Source of the DNA: Geobacter sp. OR-1
Lineage (GTDB): Bacteria; Desulfobacterota; Desulfuromonadia; Geobacterales; DSM-12255
Direction of reading: 5' to 3'
DNA: 64,000 bases
NCBI RefSeq assembly: GCF_000813145.1
Contig: NZ_BAZF01000020.1
Location: 1-64,000 of the forward strand
Part shown: positions 9,082-18,325 of the stretch, one piece after another
Numbering within the stretch: the stretch's first letter is position 1
Layout: each line of letters opens with the position of its first letter
Program-made: the position numbers and the translations under genes
Notes under the pieces: model-generated
The model's input: the letters and a program-made list of their open reading frames with translations, nothing else
Databases searched by the model: none
Told to the model about the DNA's origin: nothing

Positions 9082-9525
9082 ATGAACCTAAAAACAATCT
9101 CGACCTCGATTCTCGTCATTGCTGCAGTTACCCTGCTGGTCGTGCTCGCACTGCGCGTTCGGGTCGGCGCAACTGCCGATTCCGTGGCAGTGCTCAGGAC
9201 CGCGGGAATGACCTGCGGCAGCTGTTCCGACCGGATAGCCAAGGCGCTCGAACGGGAGCAAGGGGTTGCCGTAACCAAAGTGGATATTACCGGCGGCTGG
9301 GTAATCATCGGCTTCGACTCAAAGAGGGTCGCCCCGGAAACCCTGGCGGCCAAGGTCACGGCAACAGGGTTTGCCAGCAACCTTGATTCGGTTCTGTCCC
9401 CGGAAGAGTTCAAGAAGACCACCGGCATGGAGATCGGCAACTGCGCGGCGAAAGCCACGAGCTGTTGCGCCGGCAATGGCAGGGGCTGCAACATGAACGG
9501 AGAAAATCAGGCAAAAGGAGAGTGA
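9082..9525 (+). CDS. Membrane-anchored HMA-domain metal-binding protein
   Basis: 147 residues. One N-terminal hydrophobic segment (about residues 7-26) anchors the protein or acts as a signal. A heavy-metal-associated domain follows with the metal site GMTCGSCSDRIAKALE, the CxxC binding Cu(I) or a similar soft metal. The tail has six further cysteines (NCAAKATSCCAGNGRGCN). First gene of the sigma-54-driven operon; the next gene starts after one base. Probably collects metal at the outer face of the inner membrane for the transporter encoded downstream. The partner assignment is inference. Confidence 0.85.
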   Translation: MNLKTISTSILVIAAVTLLVVLALRVRVGATADSVAVLRTAGMTCGSCSDRIAKALEREQGVAVTKVDITGGWVIIGFDSKRVAPETLAAKVTATGFASNLDSVLSPEEFKKTTGMEIGNCAAKATSCCAGNGRGCNMNGENQAKGE

Positions 9526-9526
9526 C

Positions 9527-9991
9527 ATGGCATCAGAACGATCAACACAGGTTGTATGGGGGTTGGCAACAATCGTGGCATTACTGCTTGGAGCGGCAAG
9601 CGTCTTTGCCTTCTCGTTCGGCAAGTATGAAAAGGTGAAGGTAACCGGTGCCGTGGCGACGATACCGGTTACCAAGCTTGAAGATGCCAAGGCGCATTTT
9701 TACAAGTTTGAAGACGGCGGCAAAGAGATCGCCTTCTTTGCGGTCAAGGCAGCGGACGGCAGCGTCAAGACCGCCTTTGACGCCTGCGACGCCTGCTATA
9801 AGTCGAAGAAGGGGTACGAGCAGCAGGGTGACAAGATGAACTGCAAGAACTGCAACCAGAAGTTCGCCATCAGCAAGCTCGGCCCAAATGCCACCGGCGG
9901 CTGCAACCCCGGCTATCTGCCGCACCAGCAGAGCGGCGGCAACATCACGATCAACCTGAACGACCTGAAGGCAGGGGCGAGATACTTCTGA
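9527..9991 (+). CDS. DUF2318 (FtrD-like) membrane-anchored Cys protein
   Basis: 154 residues. An N-terminal transmembrane segment (about 9-30) is followed by a periplasmic domain with FDACDACYKSKKGY, MNCKNCNQKFAI and GGCNPG. These CxxC pairs mark DUF2318, the C-terminal domain of the FtrD-type iron-transport component, thought to bind metal or an Fe-S cluster. It follows the HMA protein by one base and its stop overlaps the next start (TGATG), so the genes are co-translated. The combination with an FtsX-type permease suggests a periplasmic metal-handling or export complex. Confidence 0.85.
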   Translation: MASERSTQVVWGLATIVALLLGAASVFAFSFGKYEKVKVTGAVATIPVTKLEDAKAHFYKFEDGGKEIAFFAVKAADGSVKTAFDACDACYKSKKGYEQQGDKMNCKNCNQKFAISKLGPNATGGCNPGYLPHQQSGGNITINLNDLKAGARYF

Positions 9992-11151
9992 TGAAGCTGC
10001 ACACCATTGCCATCAACAACCTGAAACGCCGCAAGGCCAAGATGGCCTTTCTCACCATCGGCCTGAGCGTGGGAATCGCCACCATCGTTACCCTGGTAAC
10101 CCTCACCAGATCGATGTCCGGCGACATCGAACGGAAGATGGACGAGTTCGGGGCCAACATCCTGATCACCCCGCTGAGTAACGGCCTGGCCATGAATTAC
10201 GGCGGCATCAGCCTTGGCGGCGTCACCTTCGACCAGCGGGAGATCCGGGAGAGCGACCTGGCCAGGATCAAGACCATTGCCAACCACAAGAACATCTCGG
10301 CCATCAGTCCCAAGGTTTTGGGCGGGGTCAAGGTGGGGAGCCATGACGTGCTGCTGGTCGGGGTAGATTTTGCCAGCGAGCTGAAGATGAAGCAGTGGTG
10401 GCAGATCTTCGGCGCCGCGCCCAAAGCCGATAACGAGCTGCTGCTCGGAAGCGACAGCGCGAAGGTCCTCAACGTGGGGACGGGCGACCGGATCAGGATC
10501 AAAGGTGAAGAGTTCAGGGTGGCCGGAATCCTCGGCCAGACCGGCTCCCAGGACGATGCCCTGGTATTTGCCGCGCTCCCCAAGGCCCAGAAGCTGCTCG
10601 GCAAAGAGGGGAAGATCACCCTGGCCGAGGTGGCGGCGCTCTGTTCCGGCTGTCCCATCGGGGACATGGTGACCCAGATCGCTGAGAAAATACCGGATGC
10701 CAAGGTTTCCGCCATCCAGCAGGTGGTCGAGGGACGGCTCAAGGCGCTGGACCAGTTCAAGCGGTTCTCCTACGCCATGGCCGCAGTGGTGGTCTTCATC
10801 GGTTCCCTGATCGTCTTCGTCACCATGATGGGGAGCGTCAACGAGCGTACTACCGAGATCGGCGTCTTCCGGGCCATAGGATTCCGGAAATCGCACATCA
10901 TGCGGATCATCCTGTTCGAGGCGGCCCTGGTGAGCCTGCTGGCCGGTTTCCTGGGGTATGGGGCCGGCATGGGGGGCGCCAAACTTGCCCTGCCGTTCAT
11001 GGCGGAAGGGAAGAATACCCTACTGGCGTGGGACGGATCGGTAGCAATCGGTGCTGTCGTCCTTGCCGTGGCGTTGGGGCTGGTGGCCAGCCTTTATCCG
11101 GCGCTGCATGCGGCGAAGATGGACCCGACCGAAGCCCTGAGGGCTCTTTAG
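9991..11151 (+). CDS. FtsX/MacB-type ABC transporter permease
   Basis: 386 residues. One N-terminal helix (about 19-40), a large periplasmic MacB-like core domain (about 45-255), then three C-terminal helices; the last part (SLYPALHAAKMDPTEALRAL) is the classic FtsX/MacB ending. Works with the ATPase encoded at 11310. Such mechanotransmission transporters act on periplasmic substrates rather than moving solutes through a pore. The operon links it to two Cys-rich metal-binding proteins. A CSGCPIGD segment in the periplasmic domain adds a CxxC, unusual for the family and consistent with metal contact. Confidence 0.9.
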   Translation: MKLHTIAINNLKRRKAKMAFLTIGLSVGIATIVTLVTLTRSMSGDIERKMDEFGANILITPLSNGLAMNYGGISLGGVTFDQREIRESDLARIKTIANHKNISAISPKVLGGVKVGSHDVLLVGVDFASELKMKQWWQIFGAAPKADNELLLGSDSAKVLNVGTGDRIRIKGEEFRVAGILGQTGSQDDALVFAALPKAQKLLGKEGKITLAEVAALCSGCPIGDMVTQIAEKIPDAKVSAIQQVVEGRLKALDQFKRFSYAMAAVVVFIGSLIVFVTMMGSVNERTTEIGVFRAIGFRKSHIMRIILFEAALVSLLAGFLGYGAGMGGAKLALPFMAEGKNTLLAWDGSVAIGAVVLAVALGLVASLYPALHAAKMDPTEALRAL

Positions 11152-11152
11152 T

Positions 11153-11270
11153 GAAACGCGGCTTTTGCGCAATATCTGCGTAAGTCTTCGGGATTCCTTG
11201 TGCGGCGTAGCGCTGCTACGCCTCCGCGCAATCCCTCGACAGCCTTGATCTTGCACAAAATCCACGTTTC
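11153..11270. repeat. Long imperfect palindromic repeat (REP/MITE-like) inside the operon
   Basis: The 118 bases between permease and ATPase form one extended inverted repeat. The ends GAAACGCGGCTTTTGCGCAA and TTGCACAAAATCCACGTTTC pair with few mismatches, and the centre GGCGTAGCGC / GCTACGCC also folds back. It has no coding potential. As RNA it would be a large stem that could stabilise or attenuate the transcript between two subunits of one transporter. Probably a dispersed genomic repeat; only one copy lies in this window. Confidence 0.75.
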
Positions 11271-11309
11271 ATTGGGCAGTGCACTCCATTCGAGGAACAG
11301 AAAATCATT

Positions 11310-11984
11310 ATGTCACTCATTGAAATCAGTAACGTAACAAAGCAGTACAATGGCGGCGATGAGGTCGTCGAGGCGCTGCGCGGGGTGGACATAGCCATTG
11401 AGGCGGGTGAGTTCATCACCATCATGGGCCAATCCGGTTCCGGCAAGAGCACCCTGCTCTCGATACTTGGTGGGATGAACCACCCGACCTCGGGCGAGGT
11501 CGCGATGGCCGGTGTGGAGCTTTACCGGCTCCCCGGCGAAAAGCTGGCAGACTTCCGGGCACAGAACCTGGGGTTTGTCTTCCAGTCATTCCACCTCATC
11601 CCCTATCTGACCGCCATTGAAAACGTCCTGCTACCGTTGGCAATCGTCAAGATGAAGGGAGCGGACAAGAACGCCGCAGCCAAACGAGCACTGGAGCGGG
11701 TCGGCCTCGGAAACAAGGCGGATCGCCTGCCCAACCAGCTTTCCGGCGGCGAACAGGAACGGGTCGCCATTGCCCGGGCCATTGTCAACAATCCGAAGAT
11801 CCTGCTGGCGGACGAGCCGACCGGCAATCTCGACTCCAGGACCAGCGATGAAGTGATGGCGCTGTTCCGGGAACTTAATGATGCCGGTCAGACCGTGGTC
11901 ATGGTAACGCACAATCCGGAAAACTGCCGCTATTCGGACCGGAGCATCAACCTGAGGGACGGGCTGGTCGTAGGGCAGAACTGA
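11310..11984 (+). CDS. ABC transporter ATP-binding protein (LolD/MacB type)
   Basis: 224 residues, normal for the family. Walker A is GQSGSGKST, signature [14 protein letters not shown], Walker [13 protein letters not shown] followed by the H-loop VMVTHN. This is the ATPase partner of the FtsX-type permease upstream. No obvious second promoter is seen, so it is likely expressed from the sigma-54 promoter at 9035 despite the intervening palindrome. Confidence 0.92.
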   Translation: MSLIEISNVTKQYNGGDEVVEALRGVDIAIEAGEFITIMGQSGSGKSTLLSILGGMNHPTSGEVAMAGVELYRLPGEKLADFRAQNLGFVFQSFHLIPYLTAIENVLLPLAIVKMKGADKNAAAKRALERVGLGNKADRLPNQLSGGEQERVAIARAIVNNPKILLADEPTGNLDSRTSDEVMALFRELNDAGQTVVMVTHNPENCRYSDRSINLRDGLVVGQN

Positions 11985-12061
11985 TTGCATCCGTACGGAA
12001 AAAGGATAGACTTTATTTGCCCAACAAGGCAGTTCACCCTGATCCAGATACAGAAGGCCCA

Positions 12062-13165
12062 ATGCAAAGATCATCCATAATCCGGCCAACCGTTATCGCA
12101 ACATTCATCGTAGCCATCAGCCTGCTGCACTACTTTACCCCGCTTCATCTCCCCTACCTCCATGCCATATTCCAGAGGCTTTACTATCTGCCGATAATCC
12201 TGGCCGCCCTCTGGTTCGGCTTTCGTGGTGGCCTGATCTGCTCGATCATTGTCAGTATCGCCTATGCCCCCCATATCCTGTTCCAGTGGGGAGGGTGCCT
12301 GACCATGGAGATGGAAAAATACCTGGAAATCCTACTGTACAATATCGTCGGCGGCATGACCGGCCTGCTGTCCCAAAGAGAGCGTGAGCGCACGGTCGAA
12401 CTGCAAAAGACCGCCCGCGGCCTGGAGGAGTCGTACCAGCAGCTGCAGCAGCAGTCGGAACGGATCATTGCCATCGAAGAACAACTCCGCCGGGCGGAAA
12501 AACTCTCAACCCTGGGGGAGATGGCGGCGGTGCTGGCCCACGAGATCAGGAACCCCTTAGGTTCGATCCGCGGCACGGCCGAGATCCTGAAGGACGATTA
12601 TAAACCGGGCGACCCCAAGCACGAGTTCATCGAGATCCAGATCAGGGAGACCGAGCGGTTGAACCGGGTGGTTGAGGATTTCCTGCGGATGGCGCGGCCG
12701 CAGCCGTCGGAAATGGGCCGTTGCTCGCTGGTTGAAGAGCTGGAGACTGTGGTGACGCTTGTTGCCCGTGATGCCCTTGACCGCGGCGTCACCCTGCGCC
12801 TGGAGCCGTTCGCTGGCGCGGCGATTGTCCGGGCCAACGGTGAGAAGCTGCGCCAGGCATTCCTCAACATCGTGATCAACGCCCTCCAGGCCACCCCTTC
12901 CGGCGGCAAGGTCGATATAGCGCTTCGCATGGCCGAATCCGCCTATGAAATCAGCGTCAGCGATAACGGCACCGGCATCGATGCCGACTCCCAGGCAAAG
13001 ATCTTCGAGCCGTTCTTCACCACCAAGCCCAACGGCACCGGCCTGGGGCTGGCCATCACCCGTAAGATCGTTGAAGGCCACGGCGGGACCCTGGCGGTAG
13101 AGAGCGAAGTCGGTAAGGGGACGACGGTTTTGGTGAAATTGCCCCTGAACGATTCTGCAAACTAA
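12062..13165 (+). CDS. Membrane sensor histidine kinase (ZraS/NtrB-like)
   Basis: 367 residues from ATG 12062, which has a GAAGG ribosome-binding site; a TTG at 12017 is a weaker alternative. The N-terminal third holds three to four hydrophobic helices (about 10-110) without a large periplasmic sensor. A coiled coil rich in Gln/Glu leads to the phosphoacceptor box LAHEIRNPLGSIRG, then a HATPase domain (N box NIVINALQATP, G boxes DNGTGID and GTGLGLAI). It sits 8 bases before its response regulator. Probably senses metal or membrane stress and controls the three sigma-54 promoters of the cluster. Confidence 0.9.
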   Translation: MQRSSIIRPTVIATFIVAISLLHYFTPLHLPYLHAIFQRLYYLPIILAALWFGFRGGLICSIIVSIAYAPHILFQWGGCLTMEMEKYLEILLYNIVGGMTGLLSQRERERTVELQKTARGLEESYQQLQQQSERIIAIEEQLRRAEKLSTLGEMAAVLAHEIRNPLGSIRGTAEILKDDYKPGDPKHEFIEIQIRETERLNRVVEDFLRMARPQPSEMGRCSLVEELETVVTLVARDALDRGVTLRLEPFAGAAIVRANGEKLRQAFLNIVINALQATPSGGKVDIALRMAESAYEISVSDNGTGIDADSQAKIFEPFFTTKPNGTGLGLAITRKIVEGHGGTLAVESEVGKGTTVLVKLPLNDSAN

Positions 13166-13173
13166 GGACCACC

Positions 13174-14544
<1,371 letters not shown>

Positions 14545-14561
14545 AGGAAGAAATGCTAAGA

Positions 14562-14584
14562 GCCGGGAGGCTAATGCTCCCGGC
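14562..14584. terminator. Stem-loop between convergent genes
   Basis: GCCGGGAG / CTCCCGGC, a perfect 8-bp stem with a 7-base loop, lies between the ends of the response-regulator gene (plus) and the small periplasmic-protein gene (minus). It may stop transcription in both directions; the downstream T tracts are weak. Confidence 0.55.
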
Positions 14585-14604
14585 CCTCGTTCAGAGTAAA
14601 GTCC

Positions 14605-14916
14605 TTAACTGAGGCAACAAGCAGGAATGCCGTATTTTTCTGCAACAACTTTGATCTTGCCTTTCAGCTCTTTTAGTTCCGCTTCAAGATCGTTAACTTT
14701 GCGGAGATCAATACCCTCATAGCCGTACAGACCGCGCAGTTCGATTTCTTTTGCCTTAAGTACGCTTGCGAGTGCAGCTGTCTCCTGGGTGAACTGCTGG
14801 ACGACCTGCTTATCCGTGCATTTGCTATCGGTGCAGCACGACCCTGCAGCTGAAGCCGATATAGCGCCGACTGAAAGCATTGCTATTGCAACCACTACGA
14901 TTACGTTCTTTTTCAT
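14605..14916 (-). CDS. Small periplasmic ZraP/CnrX-like metal-binding protein
   Basis: 103 residues from the ATG at 14916; a longer reading exists but this start has a GGAG ribosome-binding site and gives a clean signal peptide (NVIVVVAIAMLSVGAISASA). The mature part opens with SCCTDSKCTDK, continues as a charged helical region (ELRGLYGYEGIDLRKVNDLEAEL) and ends in IPACCLS. Helical architecture and size resemble ZraP/CnrX periplasmic heavy-metal sensors or chaperones, with Cys pairs replacing the usual His/Met sites. Transcribed from its own sigma-54 promoter (14976-14992) beside the ZraSR-like pair. The family call is tentative. Confidence 0.65.
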   Translation of the reverse strand: MKKNVIVVVAIAMLSVGAISASAAGSCCTDSKCTDKQVVQQFTQETAALASVLKAKEIELRGLYGYEGIDLRKVNDLEAELKELKGKIKVVAEKYGIPACCLS

Positions 14917-14975
14917 TGTCTTCTCTCCTTTGAGCTGGTTTGTAAGGCGCAAGCCTGTTTGTTATGTTTATACAT

Positions 14976-14992
14976 ATCAACGAGTGTGCCAC
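14976..14992 (-). promoter_or_regulatory. Sigma-54 promoter of the small periplasmic-protein gene
   Basis: Minus strand TGGCAC-ACTCG-TTGAT: perfect -24 element, N5, and the same TTGA-type -12 element as the promoters at 9035 and 15323. The predicted start is about 48 bases before the ATG at 14916. Confidence 0.7.
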
Positions 14993-15100
14993 ATTGAACT
15001 ATCCATATAACATACTGAATATGCGGGAAATATTCATTTGACCGTTATAAGGTCAGAATTTTTGCGTACAGAAAATGCTGCATCACCCCTCAGAAATCGG

Positions 15101-15110
15101 AGAATTTTCT
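15101..15110 (-). promoter_or_regulatory. Possible activator site for the minus-strand sigma-54 promoter
   Basis: AGAATTTTCT differs in one base from the AGAATATTCT palindrome. It lies about 110 bp upstream of the minus-strand -24 element, the same distance as the distal sites of the other two promoters. A weaker AGAAAATGCT lies at 15070-15079. Confidence 0.45.
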
Positions 15111-15205
15111 GCAGCTTCCTGTTGATGTGATGTTTTTAAATTGATAGCGACATTACCAGCCTGAATCTTAATAATGATAATGACCGTTAACCCAATCCAT
15201 GCGGG

Positions 15206-15235
15206 AGAATATTCTCCGCTCACAAAGAATATTCT
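15206..15235 (+). promoter_or_regulatory. Tandem activator-binding sites for the cusCBA-like operon
   Basis: Two perfect copies of AGAATATTCT at 15206-15215 and 15226-15235, starts 20 bp apart; the first extends to GGAGAATATTCTCC. Same pair, same spacing as 8916-8945. Placed 117 bp before the sigma-54 promoter at 15323. They may also serve the divergent promoter at 14976. Confidence 0.78.
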
Positions 15236-15322
15236 CCACCTTTTACCACTACAGCAGCATCCTCCAACTCAACCAGCCCTTCAACATGCCGCAATTCTGG
15301 CATTTATTGTTTAATTAATGAG

Positions 15323-15339
15323 TTGGCACATTGCTTGAT
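15323..15339 (+). promoter_or_regulatory. Sigma-54 promoter of the efflux operon
   Basis: TTGGCACATTGCTTGAT: consensus -24 TGGCAC, N5, TTGAT as -12. Predicted start near 15350, leaving a leader of about 180 bases before the ATG at 15529. A 34-codon frame (15365-15469) lies in this leader; its function, if any, is unknown. Confidence 0.75.
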
Positions 15340-15528
15340 AATATAATCATGCAACACTAGGAGCATGTCCATTGTCAGCAATACCGAATGGCAGCGGCGG
15401 GAAGATTCAATATTAACCAGAACTTATCATCGTATCTCGACGTGCCTGGAAAGAATGCTACTATCATAAATAAGGAATGATGAAGGAACGCAGCACTCGT
15501 CAGTTACAACTCACAGTCAGGAGTTCCC

Positions 15529-16866
15529 ATGCAACACCTCCGTACACTGGCTTTATTAATATTGCTATCTCTTGCACCTGCCCTGGCAAGGTCTGAAGGA
15601 GTGAAATCCCCACCCGACGACTTGGCGAGTCTTGTTGCTACAGCAGTCGCCAACAATCCCGAACTCAAGGCTTCCCAGGCGCGCTGGCGGATGTTCACCA
15701 GCAAGGCCAGGCAGGCCTCAAGCCTGGAAGACCCGATGTTCATGTTCAAGCTGCAGAACCTGGTGGCCAGGGAGCCGTTCTCGTTCGGCGGCAGCGACCC
15801 GCAGACCGCCAAGGTGATCGGCATCTCCCAGCAGCTCCCCTTTTGGGGGAAGCGGGCCATCAGGGAAGAGATTGCCCAGTACGAGGCGGATTCGTACAAA
15901 TGGTCTCTGGAGGAACGGAAACTGGAGCTGGCCCGAATGGTCAAGGAGACCTGGTACCAGATCTACGCCGTGGACCGGTCAATCGCGCTGGCAGACAAGA
16001 ACCTCCGGATTCTTACCGACTTCATGACCATTGCCGAGTCGAAATACTCGGTCGGCCAGGGGGCGCAGCAGGACATCTACAAGGCCGGGCTGGAAAAATC
16101 CAAGATGCTCGACATGCAGATCACCCTCAGGCAGCAGCGCCGGAGCCTGGAGGCCAACCTCAATTACCTCCTTGCCCGGCCAGACTCGACGCCGGTGGCC
16201 AAGATCCCGGATTTCGACCTCCCCGGGTTCGCCATGACGTCACAACAACTCAATGACTTCGCCTTTGCCCAGCGCCCCCGGATGAAGGAGCTATCCAGCC
16301 TGGTCAACAAGGGGTCTGCAGCGCACCGGCTGGCGCAGAAAGAGCAGTGGCCGGACTTCAACCTCTCCTTTGAATACATGTTCCGGGAAGCGGTCAACAA
16401 TGAGATGACCAAAGATCCGGGTTACAACATGTTTACCGTCGGCGTGACCTTCAACCTGCCGGTGCAGAGGGAACGGCGCCAGGCAATGGCTGCCGAGGCG
16501 TCATCCGAGACGGCCATGGCGCTGGAAGAGCTTAACAGCCTGAGAAACAGCATCGGTTACTCGATCAGCGACACCCTGGCGCAGATGGAGCGGCTGCAGA
16601 AACTGGCGGAACTGTACAAGACCGGCACCATCCCCCAGGCCGAGCAATCCCTGGAATCGGCGGTGATCAGCTACAAGGTGAACAAGGTCGATTTCCTGAC
16701 CCTGCTCGACAGCCGGATGAGTCTCTATACCTATGAACTCGGCTACTGCCACGCCCTGGCCGAGTACATGATGAAACTGGCGCAGCTCGAAGCACTGATC
16801 GGCGTCGATCCGGCAGACCTACAGGCGCTGCCAACGCCGGCAACCGATAAGCAGCCGCACCATTGA
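15529..16866 (+). CDS. Outer-membrane efflux channel, TolC/CusC type
   Basis: 445 residues with a signal peptide cut near residue 22. Two OEP repeats of long alpha-helices are recognisable (TAVANNPELKASQARWRM, and QRPRMKELSSLVNKGSAAHR in the second half), the layout of CusC/CzcC channels. No lipobox cysteine is seen, so it is probably not lipidated. First gene of the tripartite pump operon; it supplies the trans-periplasm and outer-membrane tunnel for the adaptor and RND pump that follow. Confidence 0.9.
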   Translation: MQHLRTLALLILLSLAPALARSEGVKSPPDDLASLVATAVANNPELKASQARWRMFTSKARQASSLEDPMFMFKLQNLVAREPFSFGGSDPQTAKVIGISQQLPFWGKRAIREEIAQYEADSYKWSLEERKLELARMVKETWYQIYAVDRSIALADKNLRILTDFMTIAESKYSVGQGAQQDIYKAGLEKSKMLDMQITLRQQRRSLEANLNYLLARPDSTPVAKIPDFDLPGFAMTSQQLNDFAFAQRPRMKELSSLVNKGSAAHRLAQKEQWPDFNLSFEYMFREAVNNEMTKDPGYNMFTVGVTFNLPVQRERRQAMAAEASSETAMALEELNSLRNSIGYSISDTLAQMERLQKLAELYKTGTIPQAEQSLESAVISYKVNKVDFLTLLDSRMSLYTYELGYCHALAEYMMKLAQLEALIGVDPADLQALPTPATDKQPHH

Positions 16867-16888
16867 AAAATGACTTATGAGGTCGAAC

Positions 16889-18256
16889 ATGAACCTGAAT
16901 AAAAAGATCGTTATCCCCCTGCTGCTGGTGATCCTGGCGGCTGTTGCCGGCGGCGGCTGGCTGTACAGGGCAGGCTGGTTCAACAAGGACAAAGACGGCC
17001 ACTCCAAGGTTGAACACGCTGCCAAGCAGCTCTACACCTGCTCCATGCACCCGTTCATCGTCAAGGACAAGCCGGGCACCTGCCCGATCTGCGGCATGGA
17101 GCTGATCAAAAAGGTTGACGATTCTGCCGCGGGCGGCAGCCAGACACCGGAGCAGAAGCAACAGGCCGAGATGCTCGGCCATGTCTCGGTGTCGCCGACC
17201 CAGCGGGTCATGGCCAATGTCGCCACCATAGCGGCCAAGCAGCAGACATTGAACAAGGAGATCAATGCCGTCGGCATTGTCCAGTTCGACCAATCGCGCC
17301 AGGCCAAGGTGACCGCCTGGATTGCCGGCCGGATCGACAAGCTGAACGTCAACACCGTCGGCGCCTATGTTTCCAAGGATAAGCCGGTGGCCGAGGTCTA
17401 CTCGCCCGATCTCCTTGCCACCCAGCAGGAATACCTCCTCGCCGTCAAGAGCCGCGACCAACTGAAGAACTCGCCGGTGGCCGCCATCGCCCAGAACGGC
17501 GACGGCCTGGTGTCATCGGCCAGACAGCGGCTGATGCTGTTCGGGGTCAAGGAGAGCCAGATTCTTGAATTGGAACGAGCGGGCAAGCCTAATATCCGGC
17601 TCCCGATCTACACCCCGCTCTCCGGCATCGTCATCGAAAAGATGGTGCAGCAAGGGCAGTACGTCAATACCGGTGACCCGCTGTTCAGCATTGCCGATCT
17701 CTCGACGGTCTGGGTGGAGGTGGAGGTCTACGAAAACGAGTTCCCCAACATCCGGATCGGCCAACAGGTGGAGATCCGCTCCCAGTCGTTCCCTGGCCGG
17801 CCGTTTTCCGGCAGGATCGCCTTCATCTACCCGTTCCTCGACCCCAAGACCAGGACCGTCAAGGCCAGGGTGGAGATGGCCAACCCCGGCCAGAAGCTGA
17901 AGCCGGACATGTTCGTCAACGCCGTCATCAAGTCGCCGCTCGGCTCAAGCATCGTACTACCGGTCACTGCGGTCATGGACACCGGCAAACGCAAGGTGGT
18001 CTGGGTCGAGACCTCCCCCGGCATGTTCGAGCCGCGTGACGTCCAGACCGGCCAGCAGACCGACGACAAGGTCCAGATCCTCTCCGGTATCAAGCCTGGG
18101 GATAAAGTGGCGGTTTCCGGCGGCTACCTGATCGACTCCGAAGCGCAGCTGAATGGTGGCGGCAGCCAGGATCACAGCCAGCATAGCGGGGAGAAGGCAC
18201 CTGCGGCACCTCCAGCCAAGAAAGACAGCCTGAAGATGGATGATATGAAGATGTAA
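16889..18256 (+). CDS. CusB-like metal efflux adaptor with heavy-metal-binding domain
   Basis: 455 residues from ATG 16889, chosen because GAGGT lies 6 bases upstream; an ATG at 16877 lacks such a site. After a membrane anchor (about 5-25) comes the heavy-metal-binding domain YTCSMHPFIVKDKPGTCPIC with CGMEL next, typical of CusB relatives for Cu/Ag. The lipoyl, hairpin and beta-barrel parts follow (VNTVGAYVSKDKPVAEVYSP; YTPLSGIVIEKMVQQGQYV). The C-terminus is His/Met/Lys rich and ends KMDDMKM. It passes metal to the CusA-like pump. Confidence 0.92.
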   Translation: MNLNKKIVIPLLLVILAAVAGGGWLYRAGWFNKDKDGHSKVEHAAKQLYTCSMHPFIVKDKPGTCPICGMELIKKVDDSAAGGSQTPEQKQQAEMLGHVSVSPTQRVMANVATIAAKQQTLNKEINAVGIVQFDQSRQAKVTAWIAGRIDKLNVNTVGAYVSKDKPVAEVYSPDLLATQQEYLLAVKSRDQLKNSPVAAIAQNGDGLVSSARQRLMLFGVKESQILELERAGKPNIRLPIYTPLSGIVIEKMVQQGQYVNTGDPLFSIADLSTVWVEVEVYENEFPNIRIGQQVEIRSQSFPGRPFSGRIAFIYPFLDPKTRTVKARVEMANPGQKLKPDMFVNAVIKSPLGSSIVLPVTAVMDTGKRKVVWVETSPGMFEPRDVQTGQQTDDKVQILSGIKPGDKVAVSGGYLIDSEAQLNGGGSQDHSQHSGEKAPAAPPAKKDSLKMDDMKM

Positions 18257-18257
18257 T

Positions 18258-18314
18258 GTAGGGGCGATCCTTGTGATCGCCCAAAATACGGGCAAACACG
18301 AGGTTTGCCCCTAC
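18258..18314. repeat. REP-like palindromic element within the efflux operon
   Basis: 57 bases bounded by GTAGGGGC and GCCCCTAC, with internal inverted repeats GGGCGATC/GATCGCCC and GGGCAAAC/GTTTGCCC. It fills nearly all the space between the adaptor and pump genes. Elements with this GTAGGGGC... wording are dispersed in many bacterial genomes; the RNA would fold into two hairpins and could tune pump expression or mRNA decay. Confidence 0.75.
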
Positions 18315-18325
18315 GAGAACCGACA

